From Cypionkella sinensis (lineage in GTDB: Bacteria > Pseudomonadota > Alphaproteobacteria > Rhodobacterales > Rhodobacteraceae): a stretch of DNA of 64,000 nt. Location: assembly GCF_042646385.1 (NCBI RefSeq), contig NZ_JBHRTO010000001.1, forward strand, positions 1,364,001 through 1,428,000, given 5' to 3'. Of the stretch, positions 57,239-64,000 are shown piece by piece. The notes below the pieces were generated by a model. The model saw only the letters and a program-made list of their open reading frames with translations, had not been told where the DNA came from and made no database searches. Within the stretch, counting starts at the first letter, position 1. Each line of letters starts with the position of its first letter. The translations under genes and the position numbers were made by a program.

Positions 57239-58629
57239 AACCCTATTCGCTGCGCCGCCGCCTTTTGCTTTGGCTCTTTCTGGCGACGGCGGTGTTGGGC
57301 GTGCTGGCCCTGCTGGACACATGGCGCGAGGCGTTGCGCACCGCGCAAAGCGTGTCGGATCGGGTGCTGGTCGGCTCGGCCCTGGCAATTGCCGAGCGGG
57401 TGACGGTGGACGTATCGGGCGGTTTAGAGGTTGATCTGCCCTATTCTTCGCTGGAAATGCTGACCTCGACCGCGCAGGACAAGGTGTTTTACCGGGTCGA
57501 TGGCCCGATCGGACATTTTCTGACGGGATATGAGGATCTTGCGATCAACCCGGCCCCAGCGGGCGGCGTGGCTTTTGCCGATGGCAGGCATGGCGATGTC
57601 AGCATTCGCAGTGCCACGCTGATGCGCGAAGTTTCAACCGGGGCCCGCTCGATTGCCTTCAGCGTGACGGTGGCGGAATCGACGCGGGCGCGGGCGGAAC
57701 TGGCGCAGGCGATCCTGCTGCGCTCGGCATTTCGGCTGGCGCTGCTGATCCTGTGCGGCGGCGGGGTGGTCTGGGTGGCGGTGACGCTGGCACTGCGGCC
57801 ACTAAACCGCTTGGGTGCCACCATCGCCGAACGCTCGCCCGACGATCTGCGCCCGATCAGCGCCGACACGCCGCAAGAGGTCGAGGCTTTGGTGCTGGCG
57901 ATCAACTCGTTCATGAAGCGACTGGATACCGCACTTGAGGCTTTGCGCCACTTCACCGGCAATGCCAGCCATCAGCTGCGCACGCCCTTGGCGGTGGTGC
58001 GCGCACAACTGGCGCTGATCGACCGCAGCGCCACCGCGGATCAAACTGCGGCTGCGACCGACAAGGCGAAAAACGCGCTGGAGCGTGCCGAGCGGGTGCT
58101 GGCGCAGCTTTTGGTGCTGGCGCGGGTGGATGCGGCGACGGGGGCTGCGGCGTTGCAACGGGTCAATATCGTCGCTGTGGCGAAAGAGCTGACCGCCGAA
58201 ATGGTGCCGCTGGCGCTGCATTACCGCATCGACCTTGGCTATGAAGGCGCGTCCGAGGCTTTTTCGCTGGCGGAACCTGTGCTGCTGACCGAATTGCTGA
58301 AGAACCTGCTGACCAATGCGATTGCCTATGCGGGCGCAGGAGCGGTGGTAACAGTGCGGGTGCGCATGGATGGCAGTGCCGCCACGCTTGAGGTGGAAGA
58401 CAACGGCCCCGGCCTGACCCCACGCCAGCTTGAACGCGCAGCCCAGCGCAAACGCGGCAGTTCCGCCCCGGCCCGCGCTTTGTCAGCCGATCAGGAAACC
58501 GGCTTTGGTTTGGGGCTGGCAATCACCGCCGAGATTGCCGCGCTGTTTGGGGCAGAAATTCAGGTGCAGAACGTCGCAGAAGGCCACGGCGTGCTGGCCC
58601 GCATGCGCTTTCCAGCCCTGCCCCTCTAG
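57235..58629 (+). CDS. tctE: TctE-type sensor histidine kinase
   Basis: A 464-residue kinase: helix 1 at about 10-28, a periplasmic TctE-like sensor of about 130 residues (VTVDVSGGLEVDLPYSSLEML), helix 2 near 165-185, a HAMP segment ALRPLNRLGATIAERSPDDL, HisKA with the phospho-acceptor in NASHQLRTPLAVVRAQLAL, and HATPase motifs NLLTNAIAYAG, EVEDNGPGL and GFGLGLAIT. It most likely senses carboxylate availability, perhaps through the neighbouring binding protein, and phosphorylates TctD. Stop is nine bases before the convergent aldehyde dehydrogenase end. Confidence 0.93.
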   Translation: MKPYSLRRRLLLWLFLATAVLGVLALLDTWREALRTAQSVSDRVLVGSALAIAERVTVDVSGGLEVDLPYSSLEMLTSTAQDKVFYRVDGPIGHFLTGYEDLAINPAPAGGVAFADGRHGDVSIRSATLMREVSTGARSIAFSVTVAESTRARAELAQAILLRSAFRLALLILCGGGVVWVAVTLALRPLNRLGATIAERSPDDLRPISADTPQEVEALVLAINSFMKRLDTALEALRHFTGNASHQLRTPLAVVRAQLALIDRSATADQTAAATDKAKNALERAERVLAQLLVLARVDAATGAAALQRVNIVAVAKELTAEMVPLALHYRIDLGYEGASEAFSLAEPVLLTELLKNLLTNAIAYAGAGAVVTVRVRMDGSAATLEVEDNGPGLTPRQLERAAQRKRGSSAPARALSADQETGFGLGLAITAEIAALFGAEIQVQNVAEGHGVLARMRFPALPL

Positions 58630-58638
58630 CTCCGTCGG

Positions 58639-60102
58639 TCAGCGCATCACAAACGGATCAGGTATTGGATCATCTGAGGTGCGCAGCCACACCGTCTTTA
58701 CCGTAGTGTAATCCAGTGCCGCCGCAAGGCCACCCTCTCGCCCATGTCCCGACAACCCGTGCCCGCCAAACGGCGCAATCGGCGAGACCGCGCGATAGGT
58801 GTTGACCCAAACCACCCCCGCCCGAATGCCCCGGATCATCCGATGCGCGCGGGTCAGGCTGCGGGTGAACACGCCAGAAGCCAGCCCATAAACCGTGTCA
58901 TTCGCCAGCGCCAAGGCCTGTTCCTCGGTCTCAAAGCTGATCACCGACAGCACGGGGCCAAAAAACTCCTGCCGCAGCCCCGCCGCATCCGGCAGGCCCG
59001 AACAATCTAGGATCGTCGGCGGATAGTAGAAACCGGGCCCATCCGGCACCACGCCCCCCGTCACCAGTTTCGCCCCCTGCCCCAGCGATTGCGCCACCAG
59101 ATCGGCGATCCGGGCGCGCTGGCGATAGGTGCAAAGTGGGCCGACTTCTGTGGTCATCTGATCGGGTGCGGCAATCCTGATCGCCTCGGCCTTCGCCTTC
59201 AGCTTGGCCAGAAACGCATCCTTGATGCTGGCCTGAATGATCAGCCGCGAACCTGCGACGCAGCTTTGCCCCGTCGCCGCAAAAATCCCTGAAATCTGCG
59301 CATTCACCGCCGAGTCGAGATCGGCATCCTCAAACACGATAAACGGCGATTTGCCGCCCAATTCCAGCGACGTTGAAGCCAGATTTTCAGCCGAACCACG
59401 CACCACATGCCGCGCGGTCTCTGGCCCGCCAGTAAACGCGATATGCGCAACTTTTGGATGCGTGGTCAGCGCCACGCCCGCCGCAGGCCCGCCGGTCAGG
59501 ATATTGACCACGCCCGCCGGAAAACCGGCCTCATGCACCAGCCGGGCAAATTCCAGCATCGGCGCGGGGCCATCCTCAGAGGCTTTCAGCACCACCGTGC
59601 AGCCCGCAGCCAGCGCAGGGCCAAGCTTCACCGCCGAGAGGAACAACTGGCTGTTCCACGGCACGATTGCCGCCACCACGCCGATGGGTTCACGGCGCAG
59701 CCAAACCTCCATATCCGGCTTGTCGATCGGCAGATGCGCGCCCTCGATCTTGTCCGCCAACCCGGCATAATAGCGATAGTATTCTGCGACATAGGCAATC
59801 TGCGCAGAAGTCTCGCGTATGATCTTGCCGGCGTCGCGCGTCTCCAAAGCCGCCAGACGCGGTGCCGCCGCCTGCACCAGATCGGCCAGCCGATGCAGCA
59901 ACTTGCCGCGTGCCGAAGCCGTCAGCCCCGCCCATTCCCGGCCACGAAACGCAGCCCAAGCGGCATCCACCGCGCGGCCCATATCCTGCGCCGAAGCCTC
60001 TGGCATCACCGCCCAAGGCGCACCCGTTGCCGGATCAAGGCTTTCAAAGCTGGCCGCGCCATCTTCAAAAACCCCGCCGATATACTGCTGGAACCGCTGC
60101 AT
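58639..60102 (-). CDS. NAD-dependent aldehyde dehydrogenase
   Basis: A 487-residue aldehyde dehydrogenase with catalytic Cys281 (TGQSCVAGSR), Glu247 (SLELGGKSPF), Asn150 in VVPWNSQLF and the cofactor Lys in VLKASE. It oxidises an aldehyde to an acid. The subgroup (betaine-aldehyde/succinate-semialdehyde-like) is not resolved. As last gene of the five-gene operon with a flavin monooxygenase, reductase and hydrolase, it would act on an aldehyde product of ring or side-chain cleavage. It follows the LLM gene by nine bases. Confidence 0.95.
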   Translation of the reverse strand: MQRFQQYIGGVFEDGAASFESLDPATGAPWAVMPEASAQDMGRAVDAAWAAFRGREWAGLTASARGKLLHRLADLVQAAAPRLAALETRDAGKIIRETSAQIAYVAEYYRYYAGLADKIEGAHLPIDKPDMEVWLRREPIGVVAAIVPWNSQLFLSAVKLGPALAAGCTVVLKASEDGPAPMLEFARLVHEAGFPAGVVNILTGGPAAGVALTTHPKVAHIAFTGGPETARHVVRGSAENLASTSLELGGKSPFIVFEDADLDSAVNAQISGIFAATGQSCVAGSRLIIQASIKDAFLAKLKAKAEAIRIAAPDQMTTEVGPLCTYRQRARIADLVAQSLGQGAKLVTGGVVPDGPGFYYPPTILDCSGLPDAAGLRQEFFGPVLSVISFETEEQALALANDTVYGLASGVFTRSLTRAHRMIRGIRAGVVWVNTYRAVSPIAPFGGHGLSGHGREGGLAAALDYTTVKTVWLRTSDDPIPDPFVMR

Positions 60103-60111
60103 AAGGCCTCC

Positions 60112-61149
60112 TCAGGCGAAAGCTGGCATAACGTCTTGCACAAACCGCGTCAGCGACGCCTTTTTGCGCGCGAAACTCATGCCGCTGTCAATCCACAGGC
60201 TGAATTCGTCATAGCCCATCGCCTCATAGCTTTTGATCCGCGCGATCACCTCGGGGGCCTCGCCGACAATGTTGTTCTTGCGCATAGCCGCAGCCGAATA
60301 GAACGGATGCGTGGCGACTTCCTCGGGCGTCAGGGTCTGGATCAAACCTTGCGAAATCGGACGCTTGTTCAGGAACCACGCGCCGAAATAGTTGTAGAAC
60401 AGGTTCAACTCCTCGGCACCCTGCTGCGCATCGGCCTCGCTATCGGCGACATAGGTGTGACGCAGTACCATGATCTTCGGGCGCTGCACTTCCGGGTGAT
60501 TGGCACAGGCGGCGTTGAAACGCTCCATCAGGCTGACGACCTCCTCATCGCCCAGATGCAGCGGCGTCACCTGCACGTTGCAGCCATTGGCCACCGCGAA
60601 ATCATGGCTGTTCGGATCACGCGCAGCCACCCAGATCGGCGGGAACGGCTGCTGCACGGGTTTCGGAGCGGATGTGGTTTTCGGAAACTGCCAATGCTCG
60701 CCATTGTGTTCATAGTCGCCAGCCCACAGGCCTTTGATCGCCGGGATCAACTCGCGCATCTTTTGGCCTGCATTCCAGGCATCCAGACCGGGGCTCATCC
60801 GGTCATATTCAAACGTATAGGCCCCGCGCGCGATACCCAGATCAAGCCGGCCATCCATGATGATATCGGCCATAGCAGCCTCTCCGGCCAGACGGATCGG
60901 ATGCCAGAACGGAGCCACGACATTGCCCGTGCCCAACCGCACATTCTTGGTGCGCCGCGCCAGATCGACCAGATTGAGGAACGGGTTTGGTGCGATGGTA
61001 AAATCCATGCCGTGATGCTCGCCCGTCCAGATCGCGTGCATCCCGTTCTGATCGGCAATCTCACACAGCTCCAGCATTTCTTCATACAAACGCTGTTGCG
61101 GCTCATCGGCGCTGACCCGCTCCATATGCACGAACAATGAGAATTTCAT
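60112..61149 (-). CDS. LLM (luciferase-like) flavin-dependent monooxygenase
   Basis: A 345-residue TIM-barrel flavin monooxygenase. It has IWTGEHHGMDFTIAPNPFL, LGTGNVVAPFWHPIRLAGEAAMADIIMDGRLDLGIARG and a C-terminal GEAPEVIARIKSYEAMGYDEFSLWIDSG, typical of the bacterial-luciferase superfamily type that uses reduced flavin from a separate reductase. The reductase gene is directly next to it, nine bases away. It would carry out the oxygen-dependent first step of the pathway. Possible relatives are the trigonelline- or pyridine-cleaving oxygenases and other two-component monooxygenases. Confidence 0.93.
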   Translation of the reverse strand: MKFSLFVHMERVSADEPQQRLYEEMLELCEIADQNGMHAIWTGEHHGMDFTIAPNPFLNLVDLARRTKNVRLGTGNVVAPFWHPIRLAGEAAMADIIMDGRLDLGIARGAYTFEYDRMSPGLDAWNAGQKMRELIPAIKGLWAGDYEHNGEHWQFPKTTSAPKPVQQPFPPIWVAARDPNSHDFAVANGCNVQVTPLHLGDEEVVSLMERFNAACANHPEVQRPKIMVLRHTYVADSEADAQQGAEELNLFYNYFGAWFLNKRPISQGLIQTLTPEEVATHPFYSAAAMRKNNIVGEAPEVIARIKSYEAMGYDEFSLWIDSGMSFARKKASLTRFVQDVMPAFA

Positions 61150-61158
61150 GGCGGCTCC

Positions 61159-62073
61159 TTAGAGTTTGCGCGCCGGAGCAACCCGACCCGTATTCTGATT
61201 TCCGAAATAGATGCCGTAATCACCAACACGGGCCTCTTCCGCCAAGCGTTCCAGCATGATCCGCATGGCAGGGTCGGTCACGTCATCAAAACCATCGGGA
61301 TTCAACTCGACAAAGCCGCCCTTGCAGGGTGAGCCGCCCGTGCTGGGGCACAGAAACGCGATATGCTGCTGGCCTGCGCCGACATCTTCGTAGACCGAAT
61401 AGATCGTCCCCGGCGTGGCCTGCACGCCTGCGGCATCAATCAACCCCTGCAAGGTGGCGGTTGCGCCATTGGACCCCACCCGCGCCGTTGGCAGGCTCAA
61501 CCCGCCGCGCCCATCATCCTGCAACAGCACATGGCCGTTCTGCTCGATTAGCGCCGAGACCACCACCGCAGGCCCGCTGGCCAGTTGCGCCCCCGCCTGC
61601 GCCGGGGTGAAATACGAGCCGCGATAATATCCCAGACCTGACAGGCCAGATGCCTCAAACGCCTCGACCTGACCGATCAGGATGGCATGATCGCCCGCAT
61701 CCACCACCTGATGCATCCGGCAATCAAACCAGGCCGACACCCCACCCAGGATCGGCGCACCATGCGGGCCAAGCTGCCAAGGCACCGTGGCGAAACGATC
61801 CTCGACCGGCTTGGCGAAGGTGTTGGACACATCCTTTTGCCCTTCAGCCAAGATATTGATCGCAAATCCCTTTGTCGCAATGAACCGCGCGTAGTTGCCC
61901 GAGGTTTTCGCAATGGATACCAGCAAAAGCGGCGGGTCCAGCGAGACCGAGGAAAACGAATTGGCGGTAAAGCCAATCGGCGCGCCCGCCTCATCCAGCG
62001 TGGTCACAACGGTGACACCCGTCATGAACGTGCCAAAGGCATCGCGCAGCAGGCGGCGGTTTTCCAGTGTCAT
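61159..62073 (-). CDS. flavin reductase fused to a degenerate Nudix-like domain
   Basis: This 304-residue protein starts with a flavin reductase domain (1-155): AFGTFMTGVTVVTT, GFTANSFSSVSLDPPLLLVSI, FAINILAEGQ and the HAILIGQVEAF block, which reduces FMN/FAD with NAD(P)H for a partner oxygenase. The last 140 residues (about 165-285) look Nudix-like: VVVSALIEQNGHVLLQDD, LSLPTARVGSNGA and the AAGV end of a Nudix box, but the catalytic glutamates of REUxEE are replaced by LQGLIDAA. It is therefore probably a non-catalytic ligand-sensing or regulatory module. Overlaps the hydrolase start by four bases. Confidence 0.85.
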   Translation of the reverse strand: MTLENRRLLRDAFGTFMTGVTVVTTLDEAGAPIGFTANSFSSVSLDPPLLLVSIAKTSGNYARFIATKGFAINILAEGQKDVSNTFAKPVEDRFATVPWQLGPHGAPILGGVSAWFDCRMHQVVDAGDHAILIGQVEAFEASGLSGLGYYRGSYFTPAQAGAQLASGPAVVVSALIEQNGHVLLQDDGRGGLSLPTARVGSNGATATLQGLIDAAGVQATPGTIYSVYEDVGAGQQHIAFLCPSTGGSPCKGGFVELNPDGFDDVTDPAMRIMLERLAEEARVGDYGIYFGNQNTGRVAPARKL

Positions 62074-62888
62074 GCGCGCGCTCCTCTTTTTGCGGTGAAC
62101 AGCGGCACCGCAAGCCATGCCGCAAGGGCAGCGTTGACCTGCGCGGGCGCTGTCAGATTGACCATATGGCGATGGCCCTCGATGATCACAGCCTGCCCCA
62201 TGGGGGCCGCCTGCGCCATCGCCTTTGCCATTTCGGGGGTAGAGTTCGCATCGCCCGAAGCTGTCAGCACCAAGGCGGGGCTTTGGATCTGCGGCCAGGC
62301 ATCGGCATAGGCCAGATCGCCATTGGCAAAGGCGCGATAGGCCGCCGCATAGCCCTGCAGGTTGACGGTTTTCAGCCAGCCCGCCACCTGCGCCCGCACC
62401 GCCTGATCGGAGGGGCTACCCGAAAACCAGCGCGTCAGCGGCACGTCGATGTCATTGGCACCCTCGGCCAGAGCCCGCGCACGCGCCTGCACCGCTGCCC
62501 GCGCCTCCGGCGTGCGACGGTAAACGCCGTTCAGAACCGCCAGCCGCAGCACCAGATCGGGATGATCCACCGCCAGCCCCGCCGCGATCAGCGCGCCCAT
62601 CGAGTGACCCGCCACATTGACAAAGCTACAGCCCAACTGCCGCAACGTCTTGGCCGCCCAAGCGACATAATCGCTTAACTCCGGCTGCCCCGGCAACAGA
62701 TCAGACAACCCGTGCCCCGGCATATCCAGCGCGATCACCCGGTTGGTCTTGGCGAAATGCGCGATCTGCGGCCCCCAGGCCTCGGCACACATGCCGACGC
62801 CGTGCAGCAGCACCAAAGGCTCGCCCTGACCGAATTCCAGATAGCTGATCTGCTGCCCGTCAGACAGCCGCAGGGTTTGCAGCGTCAT
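62070..62888 (-). CDS. alpha/beta hydrolase
   Basis: This 272-residue hydrolase has the oxyanion motif VLLHGVGM, nucleophile elbow VAGHSMGAL (Ser), the acid region LTASGDANSTP and His in EGHRHMV, a complete Ser-Asp-His triad. It is in the lactone/ester and C-N or C-C bond hydrolase group. In the operon it would hydrolyse the oxidised intermediate. Start: ATG at 62888; AAGG upstream is weak. It overlaps the DUF1185 frame by 29 bases and the reductase by four. Confidence 0.92.
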   Translation of the reverse strand: MTLQTLRLSDGQQISYLEFGQGEPLVLLHGVGMCAEAWGPQIAHFAKTNRVIALDMPGHGLSDLLPGQPELSDYVAWAAKTLRQLGCSFVNVAGHSMGALIAAGLAVDHPDLVLRLAVLNGVYRRTPEARAAVQARARALAEGANDIDVPLTRWFSGSPSDQAVRAQVAGWLKTVNLQGYAAAYRAFANGDLAYADAWPQIQSPALVLTASGDANSTPEMAKAMAQAAPMGQAVIIEGHRHMVNLTAPAQVNAALAAWLAVPLFTAKRGARA

Positions 62889-63462
62889 GTCCCAAATCCT
62901 TAAGATCTTGATAGCGATCACCAATCCGGTGATGCGGACGCCCGCCGATCGACGCACCCAGAGCGACAACGATCTCATCCGCAGCCGGCGCATCCGGGAT
63001 CGCGAAATGCATGGTGAGGTAGTGCGAGCGGCGCCCTTCGTCGTTCTTGTCCATCAGCGGGATCAAGATCGGCGTGTTCGCCCCGCCCCGGATGTTGGTG
63101 AAGGCCAGATAGGATTTTGCCCCCACCGCCGTGCGATAGTGATTGCCAAAGCGCAGCGTGTGGATAAGCGCCGAGGCATGTTCAACCTCACCATCCAAAC
63201 CCACGACCGCCGCCTTGCCATAAGCCTCGACCGCCGCACCCGAGCCTGCAGCATCCAGGATCATCGCTGTCAGCAGCGCGCCCAGTTCCGGCGCGACATC
63301 ATGGATAGCGGGCTTGAGGTCTTCAACAAACCCCATCCCCGCCCACGGGTTTTTCACCACAGCCACCGCTGCGATCATCTTCAACGGCACAGCGGCAGCC
63401 TTGCCGCCTTCGATCAGGGTGGTTTCAACCTGCAACAGGGTCTTGCGGATAACGGCTGGCAT
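62860..63462 (-). CDS. DUF1185 ('amino acid synthesis') protein
   Basis: This 200-residue protein matches DUF1185: VIRKTLLQVETTLIEGGKAA, AVVKNPWAGMGFVEDLKPAI, ILIPLMDKNDEGRRSHYLTMHFAIPDAPAADEIVVALGAS and GGRPHHRIGDRYQD. The 'amino acid synthesis' label of this family has no secure biochemistry behind it. Members often sit in operons with LLM monooxygenases and flavin reductases, where a hydrolytic or lactone/amide-processing step is inferred. GAGG precedes the ATG. It is first in the minus-strand operon, divergent from the GntR gene. Confidence 0.85.
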   Translation of the reverse strand: MPAVIRKTLLQVETTLIEGGKAAAVPLKMIAAVAVVKNPWAGMGFVEDLKPAIHDVAPELGALLTAMILDAAGSGAAVEAYGKAAVVGLDGEVEHASALIHTLRFGNHYRTAVGAKSYLAFTNIRGGANTPILIPLMDKNDEGRRSHYLTMHFAIPDAPAADEIVVALGASIGGRPHHRIGDRYQDLKDLGHDAANPAAV

Positions 63463-63492
63463 TGGGGCCTCAGAATCGCTGGGTTTCTTTAA

Positions 63493-63513
63493 TGGTATGC
63501 TGGTATACCATAC
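63493..63513. promoter_or_regulatory. operator-like palindrome between DUF1185 operon and GntR gene
   Basis: TGGTATACCA, a perfect 10-bp palindrome at 63501-63510, is preceded by a direct copy of its half, TGGTAT at 63493-63498. The TGGTnnACCA form fits operators of FadR-subfamily GntR regulators. It lies 31-38 bases from the DUF1185 start and 59 bases from the GntR start, ideal for control of both. Confidence 0.75.
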
Positions 63514-63568
63514 GACCGCATGTCAAGAACCAGTTGCGATGCGGGCAAGATTTCGCTAGCCTCAGGCC

Positions 63569-64000
63569 ATGGACCAGCTTGAAGATCTGAAAATCACCCA
63601 GCCGCCGCAAACCCTGCGCGAGATCGTGCTGGACAGGATGCGCAATGCCATCCTTGCGGGCCGCTTCGCCTCGGGCGAACGTCTGGTTGAACGCACCCTC
63701 TGCGATCAGTTGGGCGTCAGCCGCTCGGTGATCCGCGAGGCGATCCGCTACCTTGAGGCCGAGGGGCTGGTCGAGATCATGCCGAACAAGGGCCCGATGG
63801 TTGCCTTGATGGATTGGGCGCAGGCCGAGCAAATCTATGAAATCAGACAACTTTTAGAACAGAACGCCGCAGCCGCCTGCGCCATCAAGGCCGATGCCGC
63901 CGTGAAACAGAAGCTTATGGCAGCGACCAAAGCCATCGAAGCCGCCTCAGCCGCCGATGACAGCCCCGCGCTGATTGCCGCCACCACCGGGTTCTACGAA
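63569..64000 (+). CDS. GntR family (FadR/FCD subfamily) regulator, cut at right edge
   Basis: The first 144 codons are present and the frame is open to the end of the window. The N-terminal winged helix reads REIVLDRMRNAILAGRFASGERLVERTLC, DQLGVSRSVIREAIRYLEAEGLVEI, followed by NKGPMVALMDWAQAEQIYEIRQLLEQNAAAAC, the start of an FCD ligand-binding domain. FCD regulators usually repress a neighbouring catabolic operon and are released by an acidic metabolite. It is divergent from the five-gene operon and is its most likely repressor. Confidence 0.92.
   Translation, partial: MDQLEDLKITQPPQTLREIVLDRMRNAILAGRFASGERLVERTLCDQLGVSRSVIREAIRYLEAEGLVEIMPNKGPMVALMDWAQAEQIYEIRQLLEQNAAAACAIKADAAVKQKLMAATKAIEAASAADDSPALIAATTGFYE

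Noticed and set aside
59407..61140. A 577-codon plus-strand frame opposite the aldehyde dehydrogenase and LLM genes
   Set aside because: Spans two clear genes in antisense, no ribosome site and no family resemblance.
1..64000. CRISPR arrays, insertion sequences, prophage or toxin-antitoxin modules
   Set aside because: No regularly spaced repeats, transposase, integrase or phage structural genes were seen; the RHH protein after fumC has no toxin partner.

Overview
The window is chromosomal DNA from a GC-rich alphaproteobacterium, almost certainly a member of Rhodobacterales (Rhodobacter/Paracoccus/Roseobacter group). The evidence is the division and cell-wall gene order ftsW-murG-murC-(two DUF2484 genes)-murB-ddl-ftsQ-ftsA-ftsZ-lpxC, a DUF1476/F1-ATPase zeta inhibitor next to purC, a small split methionine-synthase locus in place of a full-length metH, DUF4169 and ribbon-helix-helix genes behind fumC, and the style of the intergenic palindromes. 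I see no insertion sequence, prophage, CRISPR array or rRNA operon. One tRNA (Phe, GAA) is present.

Layout. 0-2.2 kb: fumC with three small conserved genes. 2.2-6 kb: a cytochrome P450/serine-hydrolase pair, ccdA and a TusA-like protein. 6-8.8 kb: rne, with a strong hairpin in its leader. 9.2-12.3 kb: a DctB/DctD-like two-component pair whose regulator lacks the sigma-54 contact loop. 12.4-15.5 kb: purC, purS and purQ, with an alcohol dehydrogenase between purS and purQ. 15.7-20.2 kb: the ATPase zeta inhibitor, then a folate-independent or split methionine synthase set (Bmt-like homocysteine methyltransferase, free-standing corrinoid protein, small membrane protein, DUF1638 protein) around a radical-SAM gene on the other strand. 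20.2-23.8 kb: recN, bamD, lpxC. 24-34.2 kb: the cell-division and peptidoglycan cluster, all on the minus strand. 34.4-41.4 kb: a desaturase with a divergent XRE regulator, two lipoproteins, an aldo/keto reductase, YceI with cytochrome b561, and metG. 41.5-49.6 kb: a TSUP exporter, a GlxA-type regulator, hisD-UPF0262-low-MW phosphatase, an HxlR/NmrA pair, SnoaL and GNAT proteins and a nitrilase-superfamily amidase. 49.9-52.2 kb: infA, maf, a short RNase E/G paralogue, yacG and tRNA-Phe. 52.3-58.6 kb: a tripartite tricarboxylate transporter (tctCBA) with an extra binding protein and a divergent TctDE sensor pair. 58.6-64 kb: a tight five-gene minus-strand catabolic operon (aldehyde dehydrogenase, luciferase-like monooxygenase, flavin reductase with a degenerate Nudix-like tail, alpha/beta hydrolase, DUF1185), divergent from a GntR-family regulator that runs off the right edge.

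The most interesting accessory unit is this last operon. Its gene content matches a two-component flavin ring-cleavage pathway of the trigonelline/pyridine type, but the substrate is not known from sequence. The other notable points are the split methionine synthase with its tandem palindromic operator, the GAFTGA-less DctD-like regulator, the terminator between ftsA and ftsZ, and a set of recurring intergenic palindromes that appear to act as terminators between convergent genes.
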